A stretch of 64,000 nt of DNA from Exiguobacterium sp. RIT594 (GCF_003339585.1 NZ_QPKF01000001.1:992001-1056000), one strand, 5' to 3'. Positions 51,272-59,762 are shown, counted from the first letter of the stretch. A program made the numbers and translations. Notes: a model not told the origin generated them from the letters alone.

Positions 51272-51805
51272 ATGGATCAAGCGACGTTGATTGACATCCT
51301 CCACCATCGGTTCACGGATCATCCCGACCGGCATCCTGCTGTGAAGTGGGATGATATCGTGTCTCGGTTATCCCCGGAAATGCTCCGTTCCCTTGACTGG
51401 ATGGAACAGACCGGCGGTGAACCGGATATCGTAGCAATGCCAAATGGTCAATGGGTTTTCGTTGATTGTGCAGCGGAAAGTCCATCGGGCCGCCGCAGCT
51501 TATGTTATGACGAGGCTGCACTGGAAAAGCGGAAGAAAAATAAGCCTGCCGGCAGTGCCGTCGCGGAAGCTGTTGCACACGGTGTCGCTTTATTGACAGA
51601 AGACCTTTACCGTCACCTGCAAACGATTCAACCGTTCGATGTAAAGACGTCGAGCTGGATTGAGACACCGGAAGCGATTCGGACGCAAGGCGGCGCGTTA
51701 TTCTGTGACCGGCGGTATGATCATGTTTTCGTGTACCATAATGGAGCCGACTCGTATTACGCCAATCGCGGATTTCGAACGTATCTCATGCTAGGAACGA
51801 TTTAA
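51272..51805 (+). CDS. DUF4256 protein
   Basis: A 177-residue protein matching DUF4256: PDIVAMPNGQWVFVDCAAESPSGRRSLCYDEAALEKRKKNKP and KTSSWIETPEAIRTQGGALFCDRRYDHVFVYHNGADSYYANRGFR are characteristic. Function unknown. GAAAGGCGG precedes ATG 51272. It is 57 bases after the recombinase-like gene and ends with a terminator, so the two may form a unit. Confidence 0.85.
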   Translation: MDQATLIDILHHRFTDHPDRHPAVKWDDIVSRLSPEMLRSLDWMEQTGGEPDIVAMPNGQWVFVDCAAESPSGRRSLCYDEAALEKRKKNKPAGSAVAEAVAHGVALLTEDLYRHLQTIQPFDVKTSSWIETPEAIRTQGGALFCDRRYDHVFVYHNGADSYYANRGFRTYLMLGTI

Positions 51806-51844
51806 AGAGGCTGACTCCAAAAGCCGATCTCTACAAAGTTAAGG

Positions 51845-51871
51845 GTGGCAGATTTCAATTCTGCCACTTTT
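51845..51871 (+). terminator. Rho-independent terminator of the DUF4256 gene
   Basis: GTGGCAGA (51845-51852) and TCTGCCAC (51860-51867), followed by TTTT. Confidence 0.9.
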
Positions 51872-51877
51872 ATCGCG

Positions 51878-52042
51878 TTTAAAAAAAGAACCACTCTTTT
51901 CACGCAACTCCTACAGGAAAAGCGCATTTTTGCGCTGTCAGAGACAAGCAAGACCCGCTTTCCTGCCTGATTAAGGCAGAAAAACTGGGTTGTGTCTCGC
52001 CTGAGGAAAGGACGTGAAAAAATGAGTGGTTCTTTTTTTAAG
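51878..52042. repeat. Folded inverted-repeat element (~165 bp)
   Basis: The ends are inverted copies: AAAAAAAGAACCACTC then TTTTCACG at 51881-51904, against CGTGAAAA then GAGTGGTTCTTTTTTT at 52013-52039, with a 3-base insertion on the right. Inside are nested hairpins: AGCGCA/TGCGCT (51921-51936), GAGACA/TGTCTC and CTGCCT/AGGCAG. No frame is present. This is the architecture of bcr- or MITE-like intergenic elements of Bacillota; it also could end transcripts from both sides. Confidence 0.7.
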
Positions 52043-52063
52043 TCAGCATCTTTTGATTTTCTG

Positions 52064-52588
52064 TCATGGGATGATGACTAAGGACACGGTTCTTTTTGTC
52101 TCCTCCTCTTCGTGATGTGCGGATAAGCCGTGATACTTTTCCAGTAAGGCAGCGAGCTCGGATTCAAACGTCCGGAATGTTTCATCGGGTAAATTGAGTT
52201 TTACAAGAGAGAATGTCGCCTGATCCGGTCTGTCGGTTAAAGAAAGCGTCTCCTGATAGTTCTTATAATTTTGCAAGATATACATAAAATAAAGCGAGAC
52301 GAAATTGACTTTTTCGTCGTAAGTCGCAGAAACCCAGTCTTCCTCTTTAATCTTATATCCGGAAGTGTTCAAGGCATAAATTTTTTCCTCGACTTTTCCT
52401 GCACGCTGCGCGCCGATTACTTTCAACAAAGAATCTTGAAGCATCGCATTCACATGACGGTACAGCGTAGCTTGGGGAACATCATCGAGCCGTTTGTTCA
52501 GCTGCATGATGGACATTCCTTCATCACGATCAATTAATTCCAGTGCGATTTTGAATCGGACCTGATTCTTAAACAAATCTAAATTCAT
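52064..52588 (-). CDS. Winged-helix transcriptional regulator
   Basis: A 174-residue regulator. The N-terminal winged helix reads FKIALELIDRDEGMSIMQLNKRLDDVPQATLYRHVNAMLQDSLLKVI, of the ArsR/HTH_20-like kind. The C-terminal half is helical (VNFVSLYFMYILQNYKNYQETL) and may bind a ligand or dimerise. It diverges from the Fur-boxed PLDc_N/ABC operon at 52770, which it probably regulates. Start ATG 52588. Confidence 0.75.
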   Translation of the reverse strand: MNLDLFKNQVRFKIALELIDRDEGMSIMQLNKRLDDVPQATLYRHVNAMLQDSLLKVIGAQRAGKVEEKIYALNTSGYKIKEEDWVSATYDEKVNFVSLYFMYILQNYKNYQETLSLTDRPDQATFSLVKLNLPDETFRTFESELAALLEKYHGLSAHHEEEETKRTVSLVIIP

Positions 52589-52718
52589 TTCATTGCTCCC
52601 TTTCCTGGCACATTAAATGTGCCGTATTCCAAACAAGACACGTTCCGCTACATGAACATACCATATGTACAGTGCAATTTTTAAAGGTTTCACTGATTTG
52701 ATCAAAAGTAAAAACAGG

Positions 52719-52753
52719 TTGACTTATTAATTATCATTATTGATAATGATAAT
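52719..52753 (+). promoter_or_regulatory. Fur-boxed promoter of the yxlE-yxlF-yxlG-like operon
   Basis: A 24-bp palindrome, ATTATCATTA (52730-52739), TTGA, TAATGATAAT (52744-52753), matches the Fur consensus as two overlapping 7-1-7 sites. It covers the spacer and -10 of TTGACT (52719-52724), 17 bases, GATAAT (52742-52747). Expression should rise on iron limitation. Confidence 0.85.
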
Positions 52754-52769
52754 AGAAAGGAGTGACTGT

Positions 52770-53012
52770 ATGAATACAGAGATAACGCCTTTACTTGAGA
52801 TTGACTGGTTGCAATGGCTTCCCCTCCTCATCCCGATGTTCTTCTTACATGTATTGCTGATCGGAATCACCCTTTTCGACTGGTCGAACCGAAAAAAACA
52901 GATTGCTTTGCCTTATGTCTGGTTATTCGTCATTTTAAGTATGCAACTGATCGGCCCGATCTTATACCTGATCGTCGGAAGGAGGAGCATCCGTCATGAT
53001 TACCATTCATAA
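52770..53012 (+). CDS. PLDc_N-domain membrane protein (YxlE-like)
   Basis: An 80-residue protein with two membrane helices and the PLD nuclease N-terminal (PLDc_N) pattern: LLIPMFFLHVLLIGITLFDW...LPYVWLFVILSMQLIGPILYLIVGRR. AAAGGAG precedes ATG 52770; the frame to 52740 lies in the Fur box. It overlaps the ATPase gene by 17 bases. The order PLDc_N, ABC ATPase, ABC-2 permease matches yxlE-yxlF-yxlG of the B. subtilis sigY operon. Confidence 0.85.
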   Translation: MNTEITPLLEIDWLQWLPLLIPMFFLHVLLIGITLFDWSNRKKQIALPYVWLFVILSMQLIGPILYLIVGRRSIRHDYHS

Positions 53013-53886
53013 TCTCCAAAAAACGCTGAATAAACGAAAAATTCTTGACGGAATTGATTTTTCGATTCAGGAAAACGAATGCATCGGCTTACTTGGCCCC
53101 AATGGAGCAGGTAAAACAACGCTGATCAAATGCCTGATGGGAATTCTTTCATATGAATCAGGCGAGATTGCATTTCAGGATCAGCCGATTGAACGATACA
53201 AAAAACAGATTGGTTACTTATCGCAATACACGGATTTTAAACCCTGGATGACGTGCCGGGAGTCTTTGCTCTTTTTCGGAAAATTATCCGGCATAAAAAA
53301 AGAGTTGCTGGAGAAGCGTATTTCAGAAACATTAAAAGAAGTCGGCCTTCAGGACAAACAAGATGTTCCGGTCGAACAGTTATCAGGCGGAATGAAACAA
53401 CGGCTCGGAATTGCGCAAGCCATTTTGCATGAGCCGCAATTTTTAATTTTAGACGAACCTGTCGCCTCCCTCGATCCAATTGGGCGAAATGAAATCCGGA
53501 AACTGATCGGTCGTTTGAAGCAACGGATGACGATTCTGTTGTCAACGCACATACTGCATGATGTCCGGGAGATTTGTGACCGTTATATCATCATGAAAGA
53601 CGGTCGGATCATCAAACACCTTTACCGGGAGGAACAAACGATTGATCTTCAACAGGTGCGCCTTCAGTTCAGGAATGCTGTATCAGTAGATCAGGTCCTG
53701 GAATGTTTCCCATCCATCACCGTAGAAAAATTATCCCCTGTCGCCTTTCGCATCACCGGAACACACACGTTCGATCTCAAACGCGTCTTAACCGTCTGCT
53801 CTTTAAAACAGCTGGACGTGACATCCGTCGGTTTCCATGAAGTGGAACTGGAAGACACATTCCTCGAACTGGCGGCGGATGTATGA
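52996..53886 (+). CDS. ABC transporter ATPase (YxlF-like)
   Basis: A 296-residue ABC ATPase of the ABC-2/CcmA class. Walker A is GPNGAGKTTLIK, Q-loop YLSQYTDFKPWMT, signature LSGGMKQRLGIAQAI, Walker B LILDEPVASLDP and H-loop LLSTHILHDV. The C-terminal ~80 residues are the accessory domain of this class. AGGAGGAG precedes ATG 52996. It overlaps the permease gene by 4 bases (ATGA). Confidence 0.92.
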   Translation: MITIHNLQKTLNKRKILDGIDFSIQENECIGLLGPNGAGKTTLIKCLMGILSYESGEIAFQDQPIERYKKQIGYLSQYTDFKPWMTCRESLLFFGKLSGIKKELLEKRISETLKEVGLQDKQDVPVEQLSGGMKQRLGIAQAILHEPQFLILDEPVASLDPIGRNEIRKLIGRLKQRMTILLSTHILHDVREICDRYIIMKDGRIIKHLYREEQTIDLQQVRLQFRNAVSVDQVLECFPSITVEKLSPVAFRITGTHTFDLKRVLTVCSLKQLDVTSVGFHEVELEDTFLELAADV

Positions 53887-54647
53887 GTCAATTTGCGGCA
53901 CTCGTACGGGTAGAACTGACAGAAGCAGCAAAGGAATATAAATACGTTTGGTTGACGATTTTTTTTGTTCTACTTGGTTTGACCCAACCGTTGATTAATC
54001 TGTACATGGACCTCATTTTGCAACAGATGGGCGGTTCGATCGGAGTCATCCTCGACCCGGACAAACCGGATCCCACTGCAAACGAAGTATTTTTATCGAC
54101 CATTTCCGGTCAATTTAATCAAATCGGACTGATTATCTTACTGATCAGCTTCATGGGACTGATTGCAACGGACCGCCAAAACGGGATGCAGGATTTTATT
54201 CTGACGCGCCCGGTCTCGATACACTGTTATGTCTCCGCCAAACTGATTGCCCATTGGCTCATCAGCATGTTCAGTCTTGGATTCGGGATTCTGACCTCCT
54301 ACGGCTGTACCGTGTATTTGTTCGACGTGTTCTCGATGACGAAATTGATTTCTTTTTCCATTCTCTACAGTCTGTGGATTCTTTATCTGATCAGTTTGGT
54401 CATTGTCATCAGCATGTATGTAAGACATCAGGTCCTGATTGCGATCTCTGCCATCGGAATCAGCTTTCTCCTCCTGGTTCTCAAGAACCTTGACCCTATG
54501 TTTTCTGATTGGTTACCCTCGTCGATCTTAAACGTCGCGAAGCATCAACTGGTCAGATCATCTGCTGTGTCTTATGGAAGTATCTTTTCGTGTCTACTGT
54601 TCACTTTTTTGAATTTGATGTGGGCCGGTAAAAAACTCAAAAACTAA
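53883..54647 (+). CDS. ABC-2-type permease (YxlG-like)
   Basis: A 254-residue permease with six membrane segments. It has an amphipathic start (QFAALVRVELTEAAKEYKYVWLTIFFVLLGLTQPLIN), a large extracellular loop to ~residue 75, and MQDFILTRPVSIHCYVSAKLIAHW typical of ABC-2 permeases. It forms an exporter with the preceding ATPase; substrate unknown, but the Fur box points to an iron-related, haem-related or siderophore-related function. Confidence 0.85.
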   Translation: MSQFAALVRVELTEAAKEYKYVWLTIFFVLLGLTQPLINLYMDLILQQMGGSIGVILDPDKPDPTANEVFLSTISGQFNQIGLIILLISFMGLIATDRQNGMQDFILTRPVSIHCYVSAKLIAHWLISMFSLGFGILTSYGCTVYLFDVFSMTKLISFSILYSLWILYLISLVIVISMYVRHQVLIAISAIGISFLLLVLKNLDPMFSDWLPSSILNVAKHQLVRSSAVSYGSIFSCLLFTFLNLMWAGKKLKN

Positions 54648-54679
54648 CGGTTTTCCATTTCCCTTATTAAGATTACGAC

Positions 54680-54712
54680 AACACGGCACCTGCCAAAACG
54701 GGTGCCGTGTTT
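54680..54712 (+). terminator. Rho-independent terminator of the ABC operon
   Basis: ACACGGCACC (54681-54690) pairs with GGTGCCGTGT (54701-54710), followed by TTT. Confidence 0.85.
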
Positions 54713-54853
54713 AGGGTGTTCTGAACTTTTAAAAATGAAATGGGATTTTATGTATAGTACAAACAGTTTCTTTGCTATACTTTACTGTGTCTGGTTTTAC
54801 AAATCATTCCATCTTCATATTAAGGAATAACTACATAAGGCAGGTGAACCCGT

Positions 54854-55750
54854 GTGCTGTGGGTCGGAATCATGATTGGGGCTGTATGTACGCTGCTTGG
54901 ACGCTTCATGTTCCAAAAAATGAATCGGTCGTCTTCCGTCCAGTCGACGATCGCAACATTCGGAAAACATTCGAAAGATATCATGTACATTTTTGAAGTG
55001 AGACCGGTCTACCGGTTCCGTTATATCAGCCCTGCCCTCGATGAACATATCGGACCGGGGACGGTCGAAGCGAGTTATGCCGACCCGTCTGATTGTTTCG
55101 ACCGGATTCATCCGGATGATGTTGAGATTCTAATGTCGAAAATCTCCGGCAATTGCAACTATGACGAACCATTTCCGCAACGCTGGCGGACGAATGACGG
55201 GACATACATTTGGTTTGAAGAATATACGACGCCCATCTACGAAAACGGTGAAATCGTCGCCGTTCAAGGGGTGATTCGGAATATGGACGCTGCGAAAGCA
55301 AAACAGCTGGAACTTGAGCAAATGTGCCAGCGGGATTCCCTGACAGGACTGTATAACCGGCATGCGTTTGATGGTCTGGTCGCGGAACTGCAGGACGGTC
55401 CCCCGCTTGATCTCGGTGTGGTCACACTTGACCTCAATGATTTAAAGCAGGTGAACGACCGGTTCGGACATGTCGCGGGAGATGCCCTGCTCGAACAGAC
55501 GGCTCTTTGTTTAAGCCGATTCAGCCAGGATACGTTTCGTCTCGGTGGTGATGAATTCGTCATTGTCTGCCGACAGAAAACGGAACAAGCCGTTTTCGAG
55601 ATGGTTAAGAAGTTACGGCACGATTTTACCCGCCATGAGTTGTCGGTCTCACTCGGTTCTGCCTACGAGACGGGAACGGCAGATCTTCCCGGTTTATTAC
55701 GACAAGCGGATCGAGCGATGTATCAGGAAAAGCAGCGTACCAAAACATGA
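54854..55750 (+). CDS. Diguanylate cyclase (PAS-GGDEF)
   Basis: A 298-residue protein. One N-terminal membrane helix (WVGIMIGAVCTLLGRFMF) is followed by a PAS/PAC domain (YRFRYISPALDEHIG...WFEEYTTPIYENGEIVAVQGVIRNM). The GGDEF domain starts with RDSLTGLYNRHAF and has an intact active site RLGGDEFVIV, so it should make cyclic di-GMP. The RxxD inhibitory site is not preserved at the usual place. The start is GTG 54854 with CAGGTGAA upstream. No EAL domain or PilZ gene nearby. Confidence 0.9.
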   Translation: MLWVGIMIGAVCTLLGRFMFQKMNRSSSVQSTIATFGKHSKDIMYIFEVRPVYRFRYISPALDEHIGPGTVEASYADPSDCFDRIHPDDVEILMSKISGNCNYDEPFPQRWRTNDGTYIWFEEYTTPIYENGEIVAVQGVIRNMDAAKAKQLELEQMCQRDSLTGLYNRHAFDGLVAELQDGPPLDLGVVTLDLNDLKQVNDRFGHVAGDALLEQTALCLSRFSQDTFRLGGDEFVIVCRQKTEQAVFEMVKKLRHDFTRHELSVSLGSAYETGTADLPGLLRQADRAMYQEKQRTKT

Positions 55751-55845
55751 GTATGACCGGCTTAAGATGCGTCCCGATTGTTCATTAAATGCTACCGGTT
55801 GATTGAGCTTTGCAACGGCTAATGTTTCTTTTTGACACAGCTTTT

Positions 55846-56725
55846 TTAAGTGAAGTCGAGTTTGGTAACCGCTGAGAGGACGAGATCCGGACGGTCCAGG
55901 TGGATGGAATGTCCGGCTTCGGTTGCTGTGACGAAAATGGCTTCTTCTGTTAACGTTGCCTGCCGTAGGACCAATCGATGCCAAGTTTCTTCAACTTGCC
56001 GTAGTTCTGACTCCGGTAACCCTTCATCGTCCGTCCTGGATTGCCCGTTCGGCATCCCGAGCGATGACGATCAACGGAAGATCCGGGAATGGATCGATTC
56101 GAATCCGCGCGGCATCCGCTTTCCAGTATTCGACTTCCGATCCCATCATTGCATATAAGGCCGGCTCCTTCTGAAAATCGATTAATGCGGACTGGACGGC
56201 TTTTGGCAATCGCTGTTGTGCGTCAGTCAGGACCGGTTTCAATAACTGATTTAATTGTTCTTTCGTTTTTGTGGCGTAATGCCGGCATTGTTCCTGCCAC
56301 GCCGCGTCCGAGGAAAAGCCATCAAGAACTGGTGTATCAAGCGCGTCGAGTTCATGTAAGTCGACGGAAGTAGAATCGACCAGTACCAGGCCCTTAATCT
56401 GTTCCGGAAACCGTTTCGTAAACTCCTGGGCAATGAGTCCGCCGTAAGAATGACCAATCAATAGGATTGGTTCTTGAATTTTGGATTTCCTCAACAGCGT
56501 TTGAAGTTGCCGCACAGCATGACTTGTCCGGTGAACGCCGTCCCCTTCTGTCCAAGCATGGCGGTGAAAACTGAGAACACGATTCGTTTGTTGCAGCGAT
56601 TGAATAATTTCATACCATTCTGCATAAGAACAGCCCATTCCGGTTAAAATGATGACCGGTGTTCCAGGCGATTTTGTATCTAAATAAGGGTCCGAGTAGC
56701 TGATAGTTGAACGAAATGACATCAT
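55846..56725 (-). pseudogene. Alpha/beta-hydrolase interrupted by a frameshift
   Basis: The first frame (56725 to 56024) encodes an alpha/beta-hydrolase up to IVIARDAERAIQDGR. It includes the nucleophile GHSYGG (Ser93) but no catalytic His. The missing end is in another frame, running to 55846: DDEGLPESELRQVEETWHRL...AIFVTATEAGHSIHLDRPDLVLSAV, with the expected catalytic His in EAGHSIH. The two frames cross between 56024 and 56055. A single-base indel near 56035 would restore one protein of ~290 residues. This may be a real inactivating mutation or a sequencing error. Confidence 0.8.
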
Positions 56726-56852
56726 TATCCTCCTTTAGGGGTTATACGTTGTATTGGACAGCGAGTTATTTTATCCTTTATTGCATCTTAAAAACAAGTT
56801 TAATATTACGGTAATTGAAATATATATACTATGTAGGAGGTGACCCGTCATA

Positions 56853-57515
56853 ATGATTCAAGGCATCTTGTTTGATCTGGACGGAACATTACTGGACCGT
56901 CCGGCTTCTTTAACACGTTTCCTGACTTCTCAGCATCAGCGACTGATTGCCCCGGTGTCAGACTGTCCGCTTGAACCCTATCACGGCTTGTTCATCGAAC
57001 TCGATCAGCACGGTCGCGTATGGAAAGACGTTGTCTACCAACAACTTGTCACCCATTTTCAGCTGCCGCTTGATCCGGCTGTTTTGCTCACCGACTATTT
57101 GACAACGTTCGCCACAACAAGTGTCCTGTTCCCGGGAACGAAATCCATGCTGACCAGCCTGGCGTCCACCTACCGGCTCGGTCTGATCACAAACGGCCGG
57201 AGCGACTTGCAACGTTCCGTCATCGATCATCATCAATTAACGTCCTTTTTTAATCCGCTTTTGATTTCAGAAGAAGTCGGTCTGGCAAAACCCGATCCGG
57301 CACTTTTCCTTCGCCCCGTTCAGGACTGGGAACTGAAACCGGAACAGGTCCTGTTCATCGGCGACCACCCGCTGCATGACATCAACGGTGCTGAAGCCGT
57401 CGGGATGGCAGCATTGTTAAAATCGACGGCTCCGTTACCCGGTGCTTTGAACGACTGGTCGGAACTTCCACCCTTTTTAATAAAATTAGAAAATGAAAGC
57501 AGGTCAAAAACATGA
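56853..57515 (+). CDS. HAD-superfamily hydrolase (phosphatase type)
   Basis: A 220-residue HAD-IA hydrolase. Motif I is FDLDGTLLD (nucleophile Asp), motif II LITNGRS, motif III Lys in LAKPDPALF and motif IV IGDHPLHDINGA. The cap domain lies between residues ~17 and 90. It is probably a phosphatase of a small metabolite (YjjG/phosphoglycolate-like). TAGGAGGTG precedes ATG 56853, and the stop overlaps the following GNAT gene (ATGA, 57512-57515). Confidence 0.9.
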   Translation: MIQGILFDLDGTLLDRPASLTRFLTSQHQRLIAPVSDCPLEPYHGLFIELDQHGRVWKDVVYQQLVTHFQLPLDPAVLLTDYLTTFATTSVLFPGTKSMLTSLASTYRLGLITNGRSDLQRSVIDHHQLTSFFNPLLISEEVGLAKPDPALFLRPVQDWELKPEQVLFIGDHPLHDINGAEAVGMAALLKSTAPLPGALNDWSELPPFLIKLENESRSKT

Positions 57516-57907
57516 AATCAGACTATCAGATCCGCCCCTATCAGGAACAGGACTTCCCCGCGATCCAGCGCTTAAATGCAGCGGAAGGCTGGAACCAGCT
57601 CGTCCGTCTGCATGACCGGACAAAACTGGCTTGGCAACATTCCAATGCGGCTCTTGTCGTCGAACATGCGGGGAACGTCGTCGGGTATGTCCGCGGAATG
57701 ACCGACACCCAAGTCACGTTATACATCTGCGAATTACTGATTGATGCCGAATTCCGCGGACAAGGTCTGGCGCAACAACTGTTCGCCCGTCTGCATGAGG
57801 CGTATCCGACAACTCGGATTGAAGTCCTGGCATCCAGCAGTTCAGAAAGTTTTTACCGCGGTCAGGCGTTCCGCCCGTTTTACGGTTTCCGCAAGTCGTT
57901 TGAGTGA
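57512..57907 (+). CDS. GNAT-family N-acetyltransferase
   Basis: A 131-residue GNAT protein: YQIRPYQEQDFPAIQRLNAAEGW, VVEHAGNVVGYVRGM and the acetyl-CoA P-loop ELLIDAEFRGQGLAQQLFARLHE, then SSSSESFYRGQAFRPFYGFRKSF. It is translationally coupled to the HAD gene by a 4-base overlap. Acceptor unknown. Confidence 0.88.
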   Translation: MKSDYQIRPYQEQDFPAIQRLNAAEGWNQLVRLHDRTKLAWQHSNAALVVEHAGNVVGYVRGMTDTQVTLYICELLIDAEFRGQGLAQQLFARLHEAYPTTRIEVLASSSSESFYRGQAFRPFYGFRKSFE

Positions 57908-57912
57908 GGGAT

Positions 57913-58740
57913 TCACCGCATGCTCTGCCAAATTGTTTCAAAAGCCGTTCCCTTTACGTCAAAATAAGCATGGAGCGGTTCATATAATACATATCCGCCT
58001 TCCAGCAGCTGAAACTGGTTCGTGACCCCGTCGGTCATCGTCACGTCGACAATCTGGATTTGCCGATCATTCAGTACATCCGGCGGCAGTTCAGCGCTTG
58101 AAAGTGGTACGGCCTTACTCAGACCGGTCAACAGATCCGTCCAGGCTGCGGAAGGGGCAAGCGGCTTTTTCTGCTCCGTCTCCCGCGTCCGTTCAGTTTG
58201 ATAGCTGATTTGCTTGATACCTTGATCGAGCCGGAGTTTTTGGAAATAGTCCGCTTGGAAGGTCGTCCCGTCCAGGATCCGGATCATTTGCTTGCCCTCT
58301 TCCCGACCGATCGCGAGCAACCGGACCGTCGGAGCATATCCGTCCAGCTCATAAATCGTATAGTCCGCCATATTCGAGGCAAAGGAATCGTTTAACCGTG
58401 CCGTTTCATTTTCTTCCGTCCACGTGTTTTCAGACATACCTAACTTCCGGCCGCGCAACTGTTGCGCCGCTGCTTCGGAGACCGTCGTCCCGGTCTCGGT
58501 ATACAACGTTCCTTGATAAACCAGCCCCGGAACCATCGAAGCGGTCGTTTGCCCGGTCGGTGGATCCATCCACGATTCGATCCGGTCGACTTGCATCCAT
58601 CCAATCAATAGACCGGCCGCCAAAATCAGTTGCGGTAACCGGTGTTTCCGTTTTGTCCGGCGGATTCCCTGCTCCATCCGTGCATGGACGCTGTCCGGTA
58701 CGGGAAGTTCTTCTAACGCTGACTCCAGTTGCTGTTTCAT
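57913..58740 (-). CDS. Anti-sigma factor (membrane protein partner of the ECF sigma)
   Basis: A 275-residue protein with a short cytoplasmic N-terminus (residues 1-34, basic, RMEQGIRRTKRKHR), one membrane helix (LPQLILAAGLLIGWMQV) and a ~220-residue extracytoplasmic domain. The start overlaps the stop of the ECF sigma gene (58737-58740), the usual arrangement of sigma and anti-sigma genes. No zinc-binding HxxxCxxC is seen. It would hold the sigma factor at the membrane until an envelope signal releases it. Confidence 0.8.
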   Translation of the reverse strand: MKQQLESALEELPVPDSVHARMEQGIRRTKRKHRLPQLILAAGLLIGWMQVDRIESWMDPPTGQTTASMVPGLVYQGTLYTETGTTVSEAAAQQLRGRKLGMSENTWTEENETARLNDSFASNMADYTIYELDGYAPTVRLLAIGREEGKQMIRILDGTTFQADYFQKLRLDQGIKQISYQTERTRETEQKKPLAPSAAWTDLLTGLSKAVPLSSAELPPDVLNDRQIQIVDVTMTDGVTNQFQLLEGGYVLYEPLHAYFDVKGTAFETIWQSMR

Positions 58741-59264
58741 CCGGACTCTCCTCCTTTTAGTTGTTGCCGCTGTAATTTTTGAATTGCCCGGTACAACGTA
58801 CTTTTGACAGTACTGACCGGAATATCGAGCAGGTCGGCGATTTCCTGAAGCGAATAGTCGGCTTGATACCGTAACGTCACTAACGAACGTTCCTTGACGT
58901 CGAGCCGTTCGAGTAAGTCAGCCAGAAACAGTTGGTCCACGATAACGTGTTCAAACGAAGCGGTATGCGGTTCGTTCAGCTCTTCTATTCCGTCGTTCGT
59001 CCAGACGCGCGCTTGGTGTTTCTTGAGCTGATCAAGTGCCGCATTGATCGTAATCCGCGTCAGCCACGTTTTGAAATACGTGATTTCCTTCAGTGACTTG
59101 CGATACTTCCAGGCCCGAAAAGCAACTTCCTGCACGTTTTCGAGTGCTTCCTGTTCGTGCTTCAAATACAGAAATGACATCCGGTAAATGTAATGTTCTT
59201 CGGCATATAACGCCGCAAGGAACGTTTCATCCGTCCAACTGCCGGCACGCTTTTTTCGGAACAC
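58737..59264 (-). CDS. ECF-type RNA polymerase sigma factor
   Basis: A ~175-residue ECF sigma-70 factor. Region 2 is LYAEEHYIYRMSFLYLKHEQEALENVQEVAFRAWKY and region 4 DLLERLDVKERSLVTLRYQADYSLQEIADLLDIPVSTVKSTLYRAIQKL. The start is GTG 59264, with AGGAGGGA 6 bases upstream; the frame runs further upstream to 59675 but that is outside the family and antisense to the next gene. An ECF-type promoter lies just before it, so it may be autoregulated. Confidence 0.9.
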   Translation of the reverse strand: MFRKKRAGSWTDETFLAALYAEEHYIYRMSFLYLKHEQEALENVQEVAFRAWKYRKSLKEITYFKTWLTRITINAALDQLKKHQARVWTNDGIEELNEPHTASFEHVIVDQLFLADLLERLDVKERSLVTLRYQADYSLQEIADLLDIPVSTVKSTLYRAIQKLQRQQLKGGESG

Positions 59265-59294
59265 GGGACTTCCCTCCTTTCTTCTCTCTTCATT

Positions 59295-59322
59295 AGACTG
59301 AGCATACACCGTTTTAGTTTCA
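59295..59322 (-). promoter_or_regulatory. Possible ECF-type promoter of the sigma/anti-sigma pair
   Basis: On the minus strand TGAAAC (59322-59317), a 16-base spacer and CAGTCT (59300-59295), resembling the TGAAAC-N16-CGTC type of ECF promoters. The -10 is only a partial match. Confidence 0.45.
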
Positions 59323-59357
59323 AAAATCTGTAAAAAAATAAGATGGGAGATCAACAC

Positions 59358-59762
59358 ATGAACTTTTATACCGCCAGCAGCTTTCGAAACATCAAAGACG
59401 TCCGTTTCATTAATGATCAATTGATCCGGCAGGGTCATCAGCTGACATACGACTGGACAAGAGCAGAGCGGGTCGAAACAGCGGCAGAACTGAATCAAAT
59501 CGGCCAACTGGAACTCGACGCCGTTCAGGCAAGTGATTATTTGATTTTGATTCTGCCTGCCGGGAAAGGCAGTCACGTCGAACTTGGGATTGCTCTCGCG
59601 GAACAGATTCCCGTTTTCCTTTGCATGACGGACGCGACCGGTTGGACCGGTCCGGAAGCAAGTACGTTCTATCATGTTGGTGATGTGACACCATGTGTCG
59701 GTACTGTTGACGACTGGATCCGGACAATCCTTGACGCGATGAAGGAACGGGCTGGCAAGTGA
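59358..59762 (+). CDS. Nucleoside 2-deoxyribosyltransferase-like protein
   Basis: A ~134-residue protein with the NDT fold: NFYTASSFRNIKDVRFINDQLIRQGHQLTYDWT, then LELDAVQASDYLILILPAGKGSHVELGIALAEQIPVFL. The GSHVELG segment holds the catalytic Glu of the family. It probably cleaves or transfers the N-glycosidic bond of (deoxy)nucleosides or related nucleotides. The start ATG 59358 follows GGGAG by 8 bases; ATG 59343 has no good site. Confidence 0.8.
   Translation: MNFYTASSFRNIKDVRFINDQLIRQGHQLTYDWTRAERVETAAELNQIGQLELDAVQASDYLILILPAGKGSHVELGIALAEQIPVFLCMTDATGWTGPEASTFYHVGDVTPCVGTVDDWIRTILDAMKERAGK

Noticed and set aside
50672-52042. A transposon made of the recombinase-like gene, DUF4256 and the inverted-repeat element
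   Set aside because: The inverted repeats are only ~110 bp apart and enclose no gene; no matching end lies upstream of the recombinase-like gene.
55846-56055. A separate 69-aa gene on the minus strand
   Set aside because: It is the C-terminal part of the frameshifted hydrolase, including its catalytic His.
59265-59675. N-terminal extension of the ECF sigma gene
   Set aside because: Not part of the sigma family, no ribosome site, and antisense to the nucleoside deoxyribosyltransferase-like gene.
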